Of a DNA stretch of 64,000 nt, positions 9,605 to 18,025 are shown piece by piece. The first letter of the stretch is position 1. Each line of letters opens with the position of its first letter. Source of the stretch: Synechococcus sp. KORDI-52 (GTDB lineage Bacteria > Cyanobacteriota > Cyanobacteriia > PCC-6307 > Cyanobiaceae); contig NZ_CP006271.1 of the NCBI RefSeq assembly GCF_000737595.1, positions 1,364,001-1,428,000 on the forward strand, read 5' to 3'. A program made the position numbers and the translations under genes. Below the pieces are notes generated by a model. The model was not told the DNA's origin and ran no database searches. It worked only from the letters and a program-made list of their open reading frames with translations.

Positions 9605-11014
9605 TCAGTTTCTCTCGCGGAACGCGGAACCGATGGTGCGGGTGAAGGGCTGAATGATGTACTGCAGCAGGCTGCGCTTTTCACCTTTGATATCCCCCAC
9701 TAGTGGCATTCCCGCTTGAATGGGTAATTTTTTATTTCCAACTTTTATATTCTGTTCTTCGAGTTTCACCCGCGTTGCGTAGTAGTAACCGCCTGTCGTG
9801 GGATCCTGCACCGTGGTGCCGGCGATGGCACTCACCTTGCCCGGCACTGTTCCATAGGTGCTCGAATCAAAAGGCAACAGATTCACATCCACGTCCTGCC
9901 CTGTGCTCACAAAGCCGATGTCTTTGGAGGGAACACGTAGCTCAACAATTTTCTTGCCTTGATTCGGAACCACCTGAAGCACCACAGCCCCTGGGGCGAC
10001 CACAGCTCCTGGGGCCTTGTAGCGCAGATCACTGATCACACCATCCACCGGAGACACGATTTTGGTACGTTCCAGCCGATCGCGAATTTGCTTGATGTTT
10101 TCGCTGATCACAGCCTCTTCTCCCACCAACTCAGCAATTTTCGAGTTGTTTTCGAAGGTCAGGCCTGACTTCAGCCCCCTGAGGTTGGCCTGGGCTTGAA
10201 GCAGTGCCTTTCGGGCTTCATTGCGCGCCCCCACCATCTCGGCCAGTTTTCCTTCCGCTGTGACTAACTGCAGCCTTGAGGAGGCACCAGAAAACAACAG
10301 TTCAGTCCACATCGCCACTTCTTCGCGCTGCAGCTTGATCTGCTCATTCAGCCCATTCACTTCAGCCTTCTTCTCCTGCACCGACGCTTCTGACGCAGCG
10401 ATCTGATCGGCCGTGTTGTCCATGCGGCTCGTCAGCAACTCCTGCTGGGAGTTCTCCACACGCTCATTCGTTCCTGATGCATCGGCAATCTCAAGCTCCT
10501 TTTTGCCCTCGATCGCAGCTTGCAGCTGCTTCTGCTGGATGATCAGATTTTCCAGCTCCTGTTCGGAGGCGTCGTAGGCACTGCCCACCAGCTGGGGATT
10601 GAGTTCCAGCAACACCTGGCCTTTTTTGACCTCCTCGCCATCGAGCACATTCACTTTCGCCACGATTCCACCCTCAAGGTGCTGAACCACATTCACCGAC
10701 CCCTGGGGCACCACCTCCCCGGAGGCCTCCACCACCTGGGTGATCGGTGTCAACGCTGCCAGGGGCACGAACAGAATTGCAGCGCCCCCCAGCAAGTAAA
10801 GGCTGAGGCGCAGGTAGCGATTGTCTGGTTTTTGTTCAAGATCAAGGGCCTGCGACAGCCTTTGCCGCCCCACCAGAGCATTGAGATCGGATTGCTCAAA
10901 GCCTGGGAGTTTCGTCAGCCACGAGCCCGGAGTTCCATTGGACCCTGTTGTGGCGAGCGCTGAGTCCTGGTTTGGGGTTTGATCGGTTGATGCTGAATCA
11001 GAGGAGCTGGTCAT
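9605..11014 (-). CDS. HlyD-family type I secretion adaptor (membrane fusion protein)
   Basis: This 469-residue periplasmic adaptor would connect the inner-membrane ABC transporter to an outer-membrane TolC-like channel; no TolC gene is in the window. A Ser/Thr-rich cytosolic tail of about 68 residues precedes one transmembrane segment (about 69-89). Then comes the first half of a lipoyl-like domain with VQHLEGGIVAKV, a long Gln/Glu-rich coiled coil (about 130-300), the second lipoyl half (VSPVDGVISDL) and a beta-barrel C-terminal domain. Length and order are normal for HlyD/LapC/PrtE proteins. It follows the ABC gene after a 60-base gap and precedes the giant substrate gene, so it is clearly part of one secretion locus. 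Confidence 0.93.
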   Translation of the reverse strand: MTSSSDSASTDQTPNQDSALATTGSNGTPGSWLTKLPGFEQSDLNALVGRQRLSQALDLEQKPDNRYLRLSLYLLGGAAILFVPLAALTPITQVVEASGEVVPQGSVNVVQHLEGGIVAKVNVLDGEEVKKGQVLLELNPQLVGSAYDASEQELENLIIQQKQLQAAIEGKKELEIADASGTNERVENSQQELLTSRMDNTADQIAASEASVQEKKAEVNGLNEQIKLQREEVAMWTELLFSGASSRLQLVTAEGKLAEMVGARNEARKALLQAQANLRGLKSGLTFENNSKIAELVGEEAVISENIKQIRDRLERTKIVSPVDGVISDLRYKAPGAVVAPGAVVLQVVPNQGKKIVELRVPSKDIGFVSTGQDVDVNLLPFDSSTYGTVPGKVSAIAGTTVQDPTTGGYYYATRVKLEEQNIKVGNKKLPIQAGMPLVGDIKGEKRSLLQYIIQPFTRTIGSAFRERN

Positions 11015-11074
11015 GGTGGAAAAGGGGTGCGATGTCGAAGTTGAGGGCGGATGCGGGTTGGTTTGTTGGTTGCG

Positions 11075-13225
11075 CTACGGGGTTCTTTGCTGCAGGCGTT
11101 GACGAAGATCCTCAGCCGTGCCTTGGAAACTGGTGACTCCTTTATCAAGAATGCAGATCTGATCCACTTTTTCGAGCAACAACTTGTTGTCAGTGGCGAT
11201 CAGAACGCTGCGCAACTTGCCCGAAAAATGAGACTTACGGAATGTGGGCAGAACATCAATGAAGGTTTGGAACTGATCCGGCGACAGCCCCTGGCTCAGA
11301 TCATCGATCAGCAGAATTGGGGTGTCTTTGATCAGCGCCTGGGCCAGGGATAAAAGACGCAGAACACCCTGCGGAAGCTGATAAACCACGGCTTCATCGA
11401 GGGACGTGGACAACCCTTCGGGCAACGACTCCAGATAATCCAGAATCTTCAACTCAGCCAGGATCTCGCGCACCTTCTTGAGGGTTGCATCCGGGTTCAT
11501 GGCCTGAAGATTGGAGAGGATGGTGCCCGGCAGAAGTTCCGTGGTCTCCATCACAAAGGCGATGTTGTTCTGGATGAGGTCGGTGCTGAATTGCCGGTGA
11601 TCACGGCCGTCGAAGAGGAGTGTGCCGCTGGTGAGTGGATAGATCTGATCGATCACCCGAAGCGAAGCGCTTTTGCCGCAGCCCGCCTTGCCGGTGATCG
11701 CCAGGATCTGGCCTGGGTCAATGGCGAGTGATGTGCGGGTCAGCACCAGGGCATTGTCACGGCCAAGACGGCTCGCAGCTGAATCGAGCAGCACCGCTCC
11801 GAAGAGACGTTGCGATTCATCGGCGGATTTGGGCCGGGATGTCTGCCGCAGCTTGAGGAACTGATTCAGCCTCGTGAACTGTTTGCGCATCGTGTCGAAC
11901 CGCACCATGGCATTCATCAACTGTTGGAAGGGCGTGAACACCCTCCACACGAAAAACATCGCGGCGATCAGCGTTCCGAGCACCGCAGTGTTCGATGGGT
12001 CCGAGTAGGCGATCCACACCCCAGCTGCCAGGGTGAGCACCCCAGCCAGCTGGGCTGCCGTACTCACAATCACCTGAAGACGACCCAGTTGACGATTGAC
12101 AAGCAGGGAGCTGGTGGTGCTCTGGGCCGACAGACCGCGCAGTCGCTGAAGCCAGACCCATTCCAGGTTCGACTGCTTGACTTCGAGGAATCGCCTCACC
12201 AGCTCTTGCTGAGCCTGGGCCACCCCGAGTTCACTGGAGAGATTCATCTCGGTGGCGATGTTGTAAAAACGTCCCAGCACCAGCACGAGCACTGCGGTGA
12301 TGGCCATCAACACCATCGGAATCAGCACCAGCGGCCCTGCAATCAGATAGATCGCCGCGAGGTAGATCACAACAAAGGGGAAATCCAGCAGTGCCAGCGC
12401 CAAGGGTCCCTGCAGATACACCAGCAGGGCATCAAGATTGCGTTGTTGGTTCTGGAAATTTCGGGGACCCAGGACGGACACCTGGTTGGAGTCCAGTTCC
12501 AGGGTTTTCTCGACCAACCGCAGCCCGATGAGGGCGTCGATGCGTGCTGCCAGGCTTGCGAGTTCTCGGCTCCGCCATTGCCTCAGCAACCAGTCGGCGA
12601 AGAACAGCAACACCACACCGATGTACAGCCCGGTGCCCGTAAATCCACTTTCACTTGGAATCACCAGGTTGTAGACGGCCCGGATGTAAAAGGGCACCAC
12701 CAGGGCCAGCAGCGCCATCACGAAACTGATGGCGTAGAGGAGCGTGAGCCGGTTGCGGAACCGATAAAGCACCTTCTGCAGCATCGAGCTGCGATCGGCG
12801 GTGGATGCTTCCTGGAACAGGATCAGATTGCCGCCTGCCCTGAGTGTGTTCAGCTCAAGACGGCCATCGGTGTTCGCTGCGATGACGTCTTCCTCATCGC
12901 CGCGGATCAGCACGTAGGCCTGCTGCTCAGGATCGACGTAGAGCGCCGGCAGGTTGTGGGTTTCCAGCTGTCGCCAGCTTTGAAGAGTCTCCTGGGTGCT
13001 TGTGTATCCCAGCCGCAGCATCAGATTGCGGGCATCGACCGCATCCATGCCGCGAGGATCGTTTCCGAAGAGCTCAAACAGCCGCTCTTGTCGGCCCGTC
13101 CAGGCCAGTTGTTGCAGCAGCAACCGAACACAGAAGGCCATCGGGGCCTCAGCTGTGAGGGTGAGATCCCGCACCAGTTGGGTGCGCGCGAGCGGTTTCG
13201 CCTGTTGCTGAGGGTTGATCGTCAT
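11075..13225 (-). CDS. Type I secretion ABC transporter, Walker A-competent half (716 aa)
   Basis: Fused membrane and ATPase domains in the order N-terminal C39-like domain without a catalytic Cys (about 1-140), six-helix ABC membrane domain (about 160-460), nucleotide-binding domain (about 480-700). The Walker A is intact (GKAGCGKSA, about 510-518). The signature is LPQGV instead of LSGGQ, and Walker B is ILLIDD with Asp in place of the catalytic Glu. The H-loop reads IATDN, so the switch His is missing. It starts on the last base of the upstream ABC gene's stop (TGATG), implying translational coupling. I infer that it pairs with that upstream protein as a heterodimer and exports the giant repeat proteins. 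Confidence 0.92.
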   Translation of the reverse strand: MTINPQQQAKPLARTQLVRDLTLTAEAPMAFCVRLLLQQLAWTGRQERLFELFGNDPRGMDAVDARNLMLRLGYTSTQETLQSWRQLETHNLPALYVDPEQQAYVLIRGDEEDVIAANTDGRLELNTLRAGGNLILFQEASTADRSSMLQKVLYRFRNRLTLLYAISFVMALLALVVPFYIRAVYNLVIPSESGFTGTGLYIGVVLLFFADWLLRQWRSRELASLAARIDALIGLRLVEKTLELDSNQVSVLGPRNFQNQQRNLDALLVYLQGPLALALLDFPFVVIYLAAIYLIAGPLVLIPMVLMAITAVLVLVLGRFYNIATEMNLSSELGVAQAQQELVRRFLEVKQSNLEWVWLQRLRGLSAQSTTSSLLVNRQLGRLQVIVSTAAQLAGVLTLAAGVWIAYSDPSNTAVLGTLIAAMFFVWRVFTPFQQLMNAMVRFDTMRKQFTRLNQFLKLRQTSRPKSADESQRLFGAVLLDSAASRLGRDNALVLTRTSLAIDPGQILAITGKAGCGKSASLRVIDQIYPLTSGTLLFDGRDHRQFSTDLIQNNIAFVMETTELLPGTILSNLQAMNPDATLKKVREILAELKILDYLESLPEGLSTSLDEAVVYQLPQGVLRLLSLAQALIKDTPILLIDDLSQGLSPDQFQTFIDVLPTFRKSHFSGKLRSVLIATDNKLLLEKVDQICILDKGVTSFQGTAEDLRQRLQQRTP

Positions 13226-14958
13226 CAGATGGCCTCCTTCAATGCTGCTTGCAGATCAACTTGTTGGTCGACAAGGCGCTCCATCACCAGGCCACCGCCT
13301 CCGATCAGCACCGTGATGTCGCCATGGCAGCGCCGCAGAATCCGTTCCAGTGCATCCACGAAGGCTTTGCCGTAGGAGCAGTCGGTCAGATCCAACAGCA
13401 ACACCTGAGGATGTCTGCTCAAGGCCGTCACCACCTGGGCCAAGGCCTGGGCATCGCGGGAGAGGCCACTGGACACGCTGCCTCCCATCGCCGTTGTGTA
13501 CCCCTGGGGGAGATTTTTCACCTGCTGATCCAGGCCAGAAAGGTAAGACCAGAACAAGGCACCGCGTCGGTGGCGGCTGGGTTGAAAGCCGGTGAGGTTG
13601 TCCAGAAGTGTGCCGTCAAAAAAAGATCGCGCTGGATCGACGTAGGCCACATCCTGACGGAGCTGATCTCGCTGGAACTCCTCCACTGCAAGTCCGTTCA
13701 GCTCCAGTTGCTGCGTCGGTTTGATCTGAATCAGTTCAAGGAACAGCTGCCGTGCATCCAGACCAAATTGACTGTCCCGCAGCAGAACCGAAGCCCCGCG
13801 CTTGACGGAAACAATGGTTTGACCTGCCCGCTTGATGTTGAGTTCAGGCTGGGCCTTCATCTCGATCAGTTTCTCCCCGCCGCTGGGTTCAACGGGCAGT
13901 GCCATCAATGTGTCGTACTCATCTCTTGAGTGGGCAAGACGGCGATAACTGTTCCACAGCCCGATGGCTTGCTGCCATGGGGAGAGAATTTTGCCCAGCA
14001 GCAGTATCGAGGCTGCCAGGGCACCCACCGAGAGCCATCCATTCACCACCAGCACCGCTCCCCAGGTGACACCGGTGGCGAAGGTGATCTGACTCATCAA
14101 GGAGCCGAAGGCCTGATAGCTGCCGGAGAAGCTGTTATGAATCAGCCGTTGATGCGCCTGTTCCTCCTGGTAGCGCTCGTTGGCCACCAGCAATTGATCT
14201 CTCAGCCCATTGGCTTTGATCAGATCAGAAGCATCAATGAGCCGGTCTTGGTAGGTGCGCGTCTCCAGCTCGATTCGATCCCGCTGGCGGGACAACTGTT
14301 CGAAATCCCTGGAGAAAACGATGGCACGCAGGAGATACACCACGATGGCCAGCACGGCCACAAGACCAATGGTGCCGCCGATCAGAAACAGCACCAGGAT
14401 GAACAACACTGAAAAGGCAAGGTCAATCGCGGTGGTCAGCGATTGCAGTGCGCTTTCATCCCGCAGCAGGTTGATGCTGGTGAGGCGCTGTAGATGCTGA
14501 CCCGGGGCAATGCGCAGAAAATCCGGTAGCCCGAGTTGAAGGAAATGGGACACCGCTTCCAAGCGTTTGTGATGCTCGATGCGGGCTCCATCTGCTCCTG
14601 TTAGCTCCAGCCGGACTGATTTCAACCAGCCACCCAGCAACATCAGCACCACGACGACCGCCGAGAGCACGATCAGGCTGGACATCGATCCGGACGGAAG
14701 AATCGATGTGTAGACGATGTTGATGTAGAGCGGAGACGACAGCTCGAGGAGATTGATCAGCACCGAAGCGATCAAGATCGGTTGAAGCTGATATTCGTTC
14801 CAGTCGACATCCTTGAGCGACTGAAAATAACGGTTGTCTCGGGCTTCACGAACAAGCTCAAGGCAGAGACCGGGCAAGCGTTTCACGGCTTCGGTGAAAC
14901 GTCTCATACCACGAAGTGTCCGACTCCTAAGGTCCGAGCCACTTAGGCTGGCCACCAT
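13225..14958 (-). CDS. Type I secretion ABC transporter, degenerate partner (577 aa)
   Basis: An ABC exporter-type membrane domain (about 55-340) is followed by a badly eroded nucleotide-binding domain. Where the Walker A should be (about residue 390) there is no GxxGxGKS; the sequence reads LLRDSQFGLDAR. The signature region reads LSRDA (about 496-500) and Walker B reads VLLLDLTD, again without the catalytic Glu. No C39-like domain is present. It is the first gene of the secretion run and overlaps the next ABC gene by one base. The protein probably cannot hydrolyse ATP alone; a structural half of a heterodimer is the natural reading. Similar eroded subunits are known among heterodimeric ABC exporters. 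Confidence 0.88.
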   Translation of the reverse strand: MVASLSGSDLRSRTLRGMRRFTEAVKRLPGLCLELVREARDNRYFQSLKDVDWNEYQLQPILIASVLINLLELSSPLYINIVYTSILPSGSMSSLIVLSAVVVVLMLLGGWLKSVRLELTGADGARIEHHKRLEAVSHFLQLGLPDFLRIAPGQHLQRLTSINLLRDESALQSLTTAIDLAFSVLFILVLFLIGGTIGLVAVLAIVVYLLRAIVFSRDFEQLSRQRDRIELETRTYQDRLIDASDLIKANGLRDQLLVANERYQEEQAHQRLIHNSFSGSYQAFGSLMSQITFATGVTWGAVLVVNGWLSVGALAASILLLGKILSPWQQAIGLWNSYRRLAHSRDEYDTLMALPVEPSGGEKLIEMKAQPELNIKRAGQTIVSVKRGASVLLRDSQFGLDARQLFLELIQIKPTQQLELNGLAVEEFQRDQLRQDVAYVDPARSFFDGTLLDNLTGFQPSRHRRGALFWSYLSGLDQQVKNLPQGYTTAMGGSVSSGLSRDAQALAQVVTALSRHPQVLLLDLTDCSYGKAFVDALERILRRCHGDITVLIGGGGLVMERLVDQQVDLQAALKEAI

Positions 14959-15140
14959 TGATTCATCAGTTGTCGCTAAAAATTACATTAGCTTGAACGA
15001 TAGTTGTCGCTTCCAAATTAAGGATTGCAACTCATTTGAGCCTGTGCTGACCCTTTAGAGAGGCGTCAGACATTTTTAAGCACTTGCTTAGATTTCTCAG
15101 CCATCCCTGACTAAGATAATCATACTCGGGATCAGCTCCT

Positions 15141-15815
15141 GTGATTCAGCTTCGCCTGCCGACTGAAAGTCACCATGTGGATCTAGTCGCCAATGATATG
15201 GCGGCCAACGTCTCATTTCAGGTTTTGGGTCCAAATACCGAAGTTGCCTTTGTTGAGGAGCTTATCTGTCAAGAATTCGGTTCGCTCAAGGTTTCGCCCA
15301 ATCAATTGTTTGAATTCTTGAAGACGGATGCCTGGGTCAACGACATGTTCGGCCCTGTGGCACTGCTCCGTGGCGATTTAAATATCAATGCTGATCAACA
15401 CAAAAAAAATCGTTTTCAAGACCAGCCACTCGGGATCAAGCTTGTCGAGGCAGGTCTTCTGAGCCAAAAGGAGCTGGATCAGCTTCTGATCGATTATCAA
15501 CCCTTCGCTCAGCAACAGCGATTTGGTGAATTTCTCCGTCTTAACCTTGCTGTTTCGGCAGAGGTGATTGATTTCCTGCTCAATCCCGCAGCGTCCTTTG
15601 AAGACGGTTTTAACGAGAAGCGCCTCGGCGAAAGGCTTGTTGAGCTTGGCTTGATTAACGCATCCATCTTGGATCAAGCTCTTGAGCAGCAAAAAACCAG
15701 CGGCCAGCGTCTGGGTGAAATTCTGTATGAGGCTGGCGCTCTCTCCCCACAGGCAGCCAAATTCTTCTCAGATGTCCATGTTGATCAAGCTGGTGTCATT
15801 ACGTCTAAAGGTTGA
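15141..15815 (+). CDS. MshEN-domain protein, probable c-di-GMP receptor
   Basis: This 224-residue soluble protein has an unassigned N-terminal part (1-92) and two stretches of MshEN type. The second is textbook: a 24-residue motif starting RLGERLVELG at 161, a five-residue spacer KTSGQ, and a second 24-residue motif starting RLGEILYEAG at 190. MshEN modules (the N-terminal domain of MshE-type ATPases) bind cyclic di-GMP through these paired motifs. The first stretch (96-150) begins PLGIKLVEAG but has a seven-residue spacer, so it may be degenerate. No ATPase domain follows. It is divergent from the secretion operon and tail-to-tail with an EAL gene, which fits a c-di-GMP-dependent regulator of secretion or adhesion. 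That role is inferred. Confidence 0.75.
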   Translation: MIQLRLPTESHHVDLVANDMAANVSFQVLGPNTEVAFVEELICQEFGSLKVSPNQLFEFLKTDAWVNDMFGPVALLRGDLNINADQHKKNRFQDQPLGIKLVEAGLLSQKELDQLLIDYQPFAQQQRFGEFLRLNLAVSAEVIDFLLNPAASFEDGFNEKRLGERLVELGLINASILDQALEQQKTSGQRLGEILYEAGALSPQAAKFFSDVHVDQAGVITSKG

Positions 15816-15914
15816 TCGAGCAAGATTTAATACTTGTTTTTTGAATCTTTTTTGTCGTTTAAGAGTTTCTTCTTGTAGTCTCCTCGAGCCGGTTGAGTTT
15901 CCTCCGAGTATTTT

Positions 15915-16673
15915 CTACAATTTCGTTTCCAAAACTTGACCTAGCGATACCGCTGCCGTTTGCCTGGGGCTGGCCAAGACTTCAAATTCTTTGACTTTGA
16001 TGGCTTTCGACCAGAGCCATCCTTGACCTTCGTCTACTCCAAATCGTCGGCATAGTGTGAGTTGGGATGCTGTTTCAATGCCTTCAGCACACACGGTGAC
16101 ATTGATGCTGTGGCTTCCCGCCACCAGCCATTCTAAAAACTTCTGCTTTGTGTCGCTGAAATCAATTCCTTTGATGATTTCCTTGTCGACCTTGATCTTG
16201 GAAAAATTAAGATCAAGCATGTTTTTCAGGGGGGAAATTCCTGAACCAAAATCATCTATTGCAATTTCATGTCTATCGCTCAGGTATTGAAGGAATTCAA
16301 GCTCGTTAGATTTCATCACGCACTTTTCTGTCAGTTCTATTTTTAATCTTTTGCCAATTTGTCTTCTGATTCTGTCCAGGTCTTCAACTTCTTTGGACAG
16401 GGTTTTCATGAAGTTCTTTCCATCACCCATAAATTTGGGAGATATATTGATTGAAAGCCAGACGCTCGATTGAATTCTGCTGAGTAAATTTAAGCTCAGT
16501 AGAAATGCTTGTTTTGTTACTTCTAAATTCAAGGTTGGATCATTGTCTAGCTCTTCTAAGATTTCTTCTGTTAAATTTTTGCCATCTGGACGGTAGAGAA
16601 GTTCTCCTCCGCATACACGGTTGGTCTTGATATCGACAATCGGTTGTATTTTAAAATTCTTGTTGTATAGCAT
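15915..16673 (-). CDS. EAL-domain c-di-GMP phosphodiesterase
   Basis: This 252-residue protein is a single EAL domain that would hydrolyse c-di-GMP to pGpG. All expected catalytic and metal-binding residues are visible. They are E24 in the EAL-equivalent GGELLYR, N76 in SINIS, E113 in IELTE, D140-D141 in IDDFGSG, K161 in IKVDK, E197 in CAEGIE and Q217 in GQGW. No sensory or GGDEF domain is attached and there is no membrane segment. The stretch is clearly AT-rich compared with the housekeeping genes. Its ATG directly follows an in-frame TAG that ends a 41-codon open frame, so the true 5' structure is uncertain. Confidence 0.88.
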   Translation of the reverse strand: MLYNKNFKIQPIVDIKTNRVCGGELLYRPDGKNLTEEILEELDNDPTLNLEVTKQAFLLSLNLLSRIQSSVWLSINISPKFMGDGKNFMKTLSKEVEDLDRIRRQIGKRLKIELTEKCVMKSNELEFLQYLSDRHEIAIDDFGSGISPLKNMLDLNFSKIKVDKEIIKGIDFSDTKQKFLEWLVAGSHSINVTVCAEGIETASQLTLCRRFGVDEGQGWLWSKAIKVKEFEVLASPRQTAAVSLGQVLETKL

Positions 16674-16799
16674 CTATGCGGCCCTAGGGTAGTGTTGCTC
16701 TACTGTGTATCTTTTTACATTACCTCGGGATTTTTCTTGTTGCAGGAGAGGGCGATAATTTTTTAAGTATTCGCGCAGAAATTTTTCTTTTTGGGTCAT
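16674..16799 (-). CDS. Possible 41-residue leader ORF abutting the EAL gene
   Basis: ATG at 16797-16799 opens a 41-codon frame ending in TAG at 16674-16676, immediately before the EAL ATG and in the same frame. The product is basic and hydrophilic (starts MTQKEKFLREYLKNY) and looks protein-like, not random. It may be a coupled small protein, or the original N-terminus of the EAL protein cut off by a nonsense codon. No clear ribosome binding site is seen for it. Confidence 0.35.
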   Translation of the reverse strand: MTQKEKFLREYLKNYRPLLQQEKSRGNVKRYTVEQHYPRAA

Positions 16800-17092
16800 T
16801 GCGAAAGAATTTTGATAAGTTTAGTTCGCGCTTTTTGGGGTGCTAGTGATTTTCAGCTTAGTTTTATTTTTCGGTTAAGTTCTTTGCTCCATGGCCGGAC
16901 CATGGGCAAGCTTCCGCGCTGTGGATTGATGCTTCTTCGATTGAGGGGCCGATTCTAGGGATGTTCGCTGGACTTTCGGAATCGTGCTGACTGATCACAC
17001 GCCCTGTTCCAATTCTTGTTGTTTGATGCGTTGACCTCTTGGGTTTTGACTATCTTTTGATGCCGCAGAATTTTTTATCTTTAATTCTTGCT
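16800..17092. other. AT-rich intergenic stretch
   Basis: About 290 bases without a convincing gene on either strand. A palindromic ccatggccggaccatgg lies near 16890-16910; its role is unknown. An open frame from 16995 rightward on the minus strand only overlaps the P-loop gene out of frame. Confidence 0.5.
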
Positions 17093-17902
17093 TTAGATTA
17101 TGGCCTCTTTTTGAGAAGAGAGAAGAGCTTTCCGTTCCCAGTTGCTGCAAGCGATTTTGTTGTTGATGAGTAAGTGCCCGGATGAGTTGACGCTCGTAAA
17201 CAACATTTTTTCGGGTTTTAGTAGGTGAATATTTCGTTCCCAAGAGTTGTACGCTTCTTTGTGAAATTTCTGAGCCAGTTCGACTGTCTTGAAGCCGAGG
17301 TTCTGCTAATTGTTCGAGATTCTGCGTTGGCTTCCCTTGGAGCGAACGCGTTCCAAGAGTTGATTGGAGTTGCGTCTGAAATCTGTGTACACAGTGTTGA
17401 TCAGGATTCTCTTGAATCGTCTGAACAGTGGATTGCTGAGATAGCCTGAAATCATTAGGTCGCATATCTCTGGATCAGCCATCTGCGATTGGGAGAGAGG
17501 TGTATTTGTTTTTTGTCTGATGCTTTGCCTGTAGGGCTTGGTCGCCGCCGTATGACCCAGCTCCCTTACCACCCCTTTGAGATCAATGTGCAGGAGGCAT
17601 GAGTCTGGTGGGGACGGATCGCGTTTCAGTTGTCTCAGGTGAGCAGCCTGAAAGATTGATCCATGCGTGATGGCATCACCGTATTCATCGTATTCCTCGA
17701 AATCTGGGCTCGTGCAAGTTGTTAAAAATTTCTTGTGAAAGTTTTCTCCAAACAGATGAATGTTGTGGCGATATGCTGATTTGATGATGGTTGATTTTCC
17801 AGAGCCGGGGCATCCGGCAACAATAAATAAGGTGTCTAGCTTCTCTTTTTTTGGATGTTTTCTAGAGCAATGCTTTTTGAATGGGTTATTTATGAAAAGC
17901 AT
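17093..17902 (-). pseudogene. P-loop NTPase/kinase-like gene with an in-frame TAG
   Basis: The first 198 codons (17902-17309) encode a protein with a clean Walker A, GCPGSGKST at about residues 30-38, after a basic N-terminus. A TAG at 17306-17308 follows. In the same frame, 70 more sense codons run to TAA at 17093-17095 and read like genuine protein (QNLGFKTVELAQKFHKEAYN onward). The simplest view is a nonsense-mutated gene of about 269 codons; a shortened functional product or amber readthrough are alternatives. The family is not one I can name. The Walker A plus HIDLKG segment suggests a small-molecule or protein kinase-like P-loop enzyme. The region is AT-rich, suggesting transfer. Confidence 0.65.
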
Positions 17903-18025
17903 TGTTTTGGCTTGGGATTGATTTTATTTCCGGGATAGATGTTTTCTTGGCTTGGAAAGTGGCGACTTAAGTTTTCATTAGCCGAATCTTAACCTTTTTC
18001 CGACCCATGGGCCCGTTCCCTTGCG

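Noticed and set aside
11810-13375. A 521-codon open frame on the plus strand
   Set aside because: It is antisense to the secretion ABC gene, is rich in His and Gln as expected from a mirrored frame, and crosses the boundary of the two ABC genes.
16995-17465. A 156-codon open frame overlapping the P-loop gene
   Set aside because: It is in a different frame from the Walker A-bearing gene. The same DNA in the P-loop frame reads as better protein apart from one TAG.
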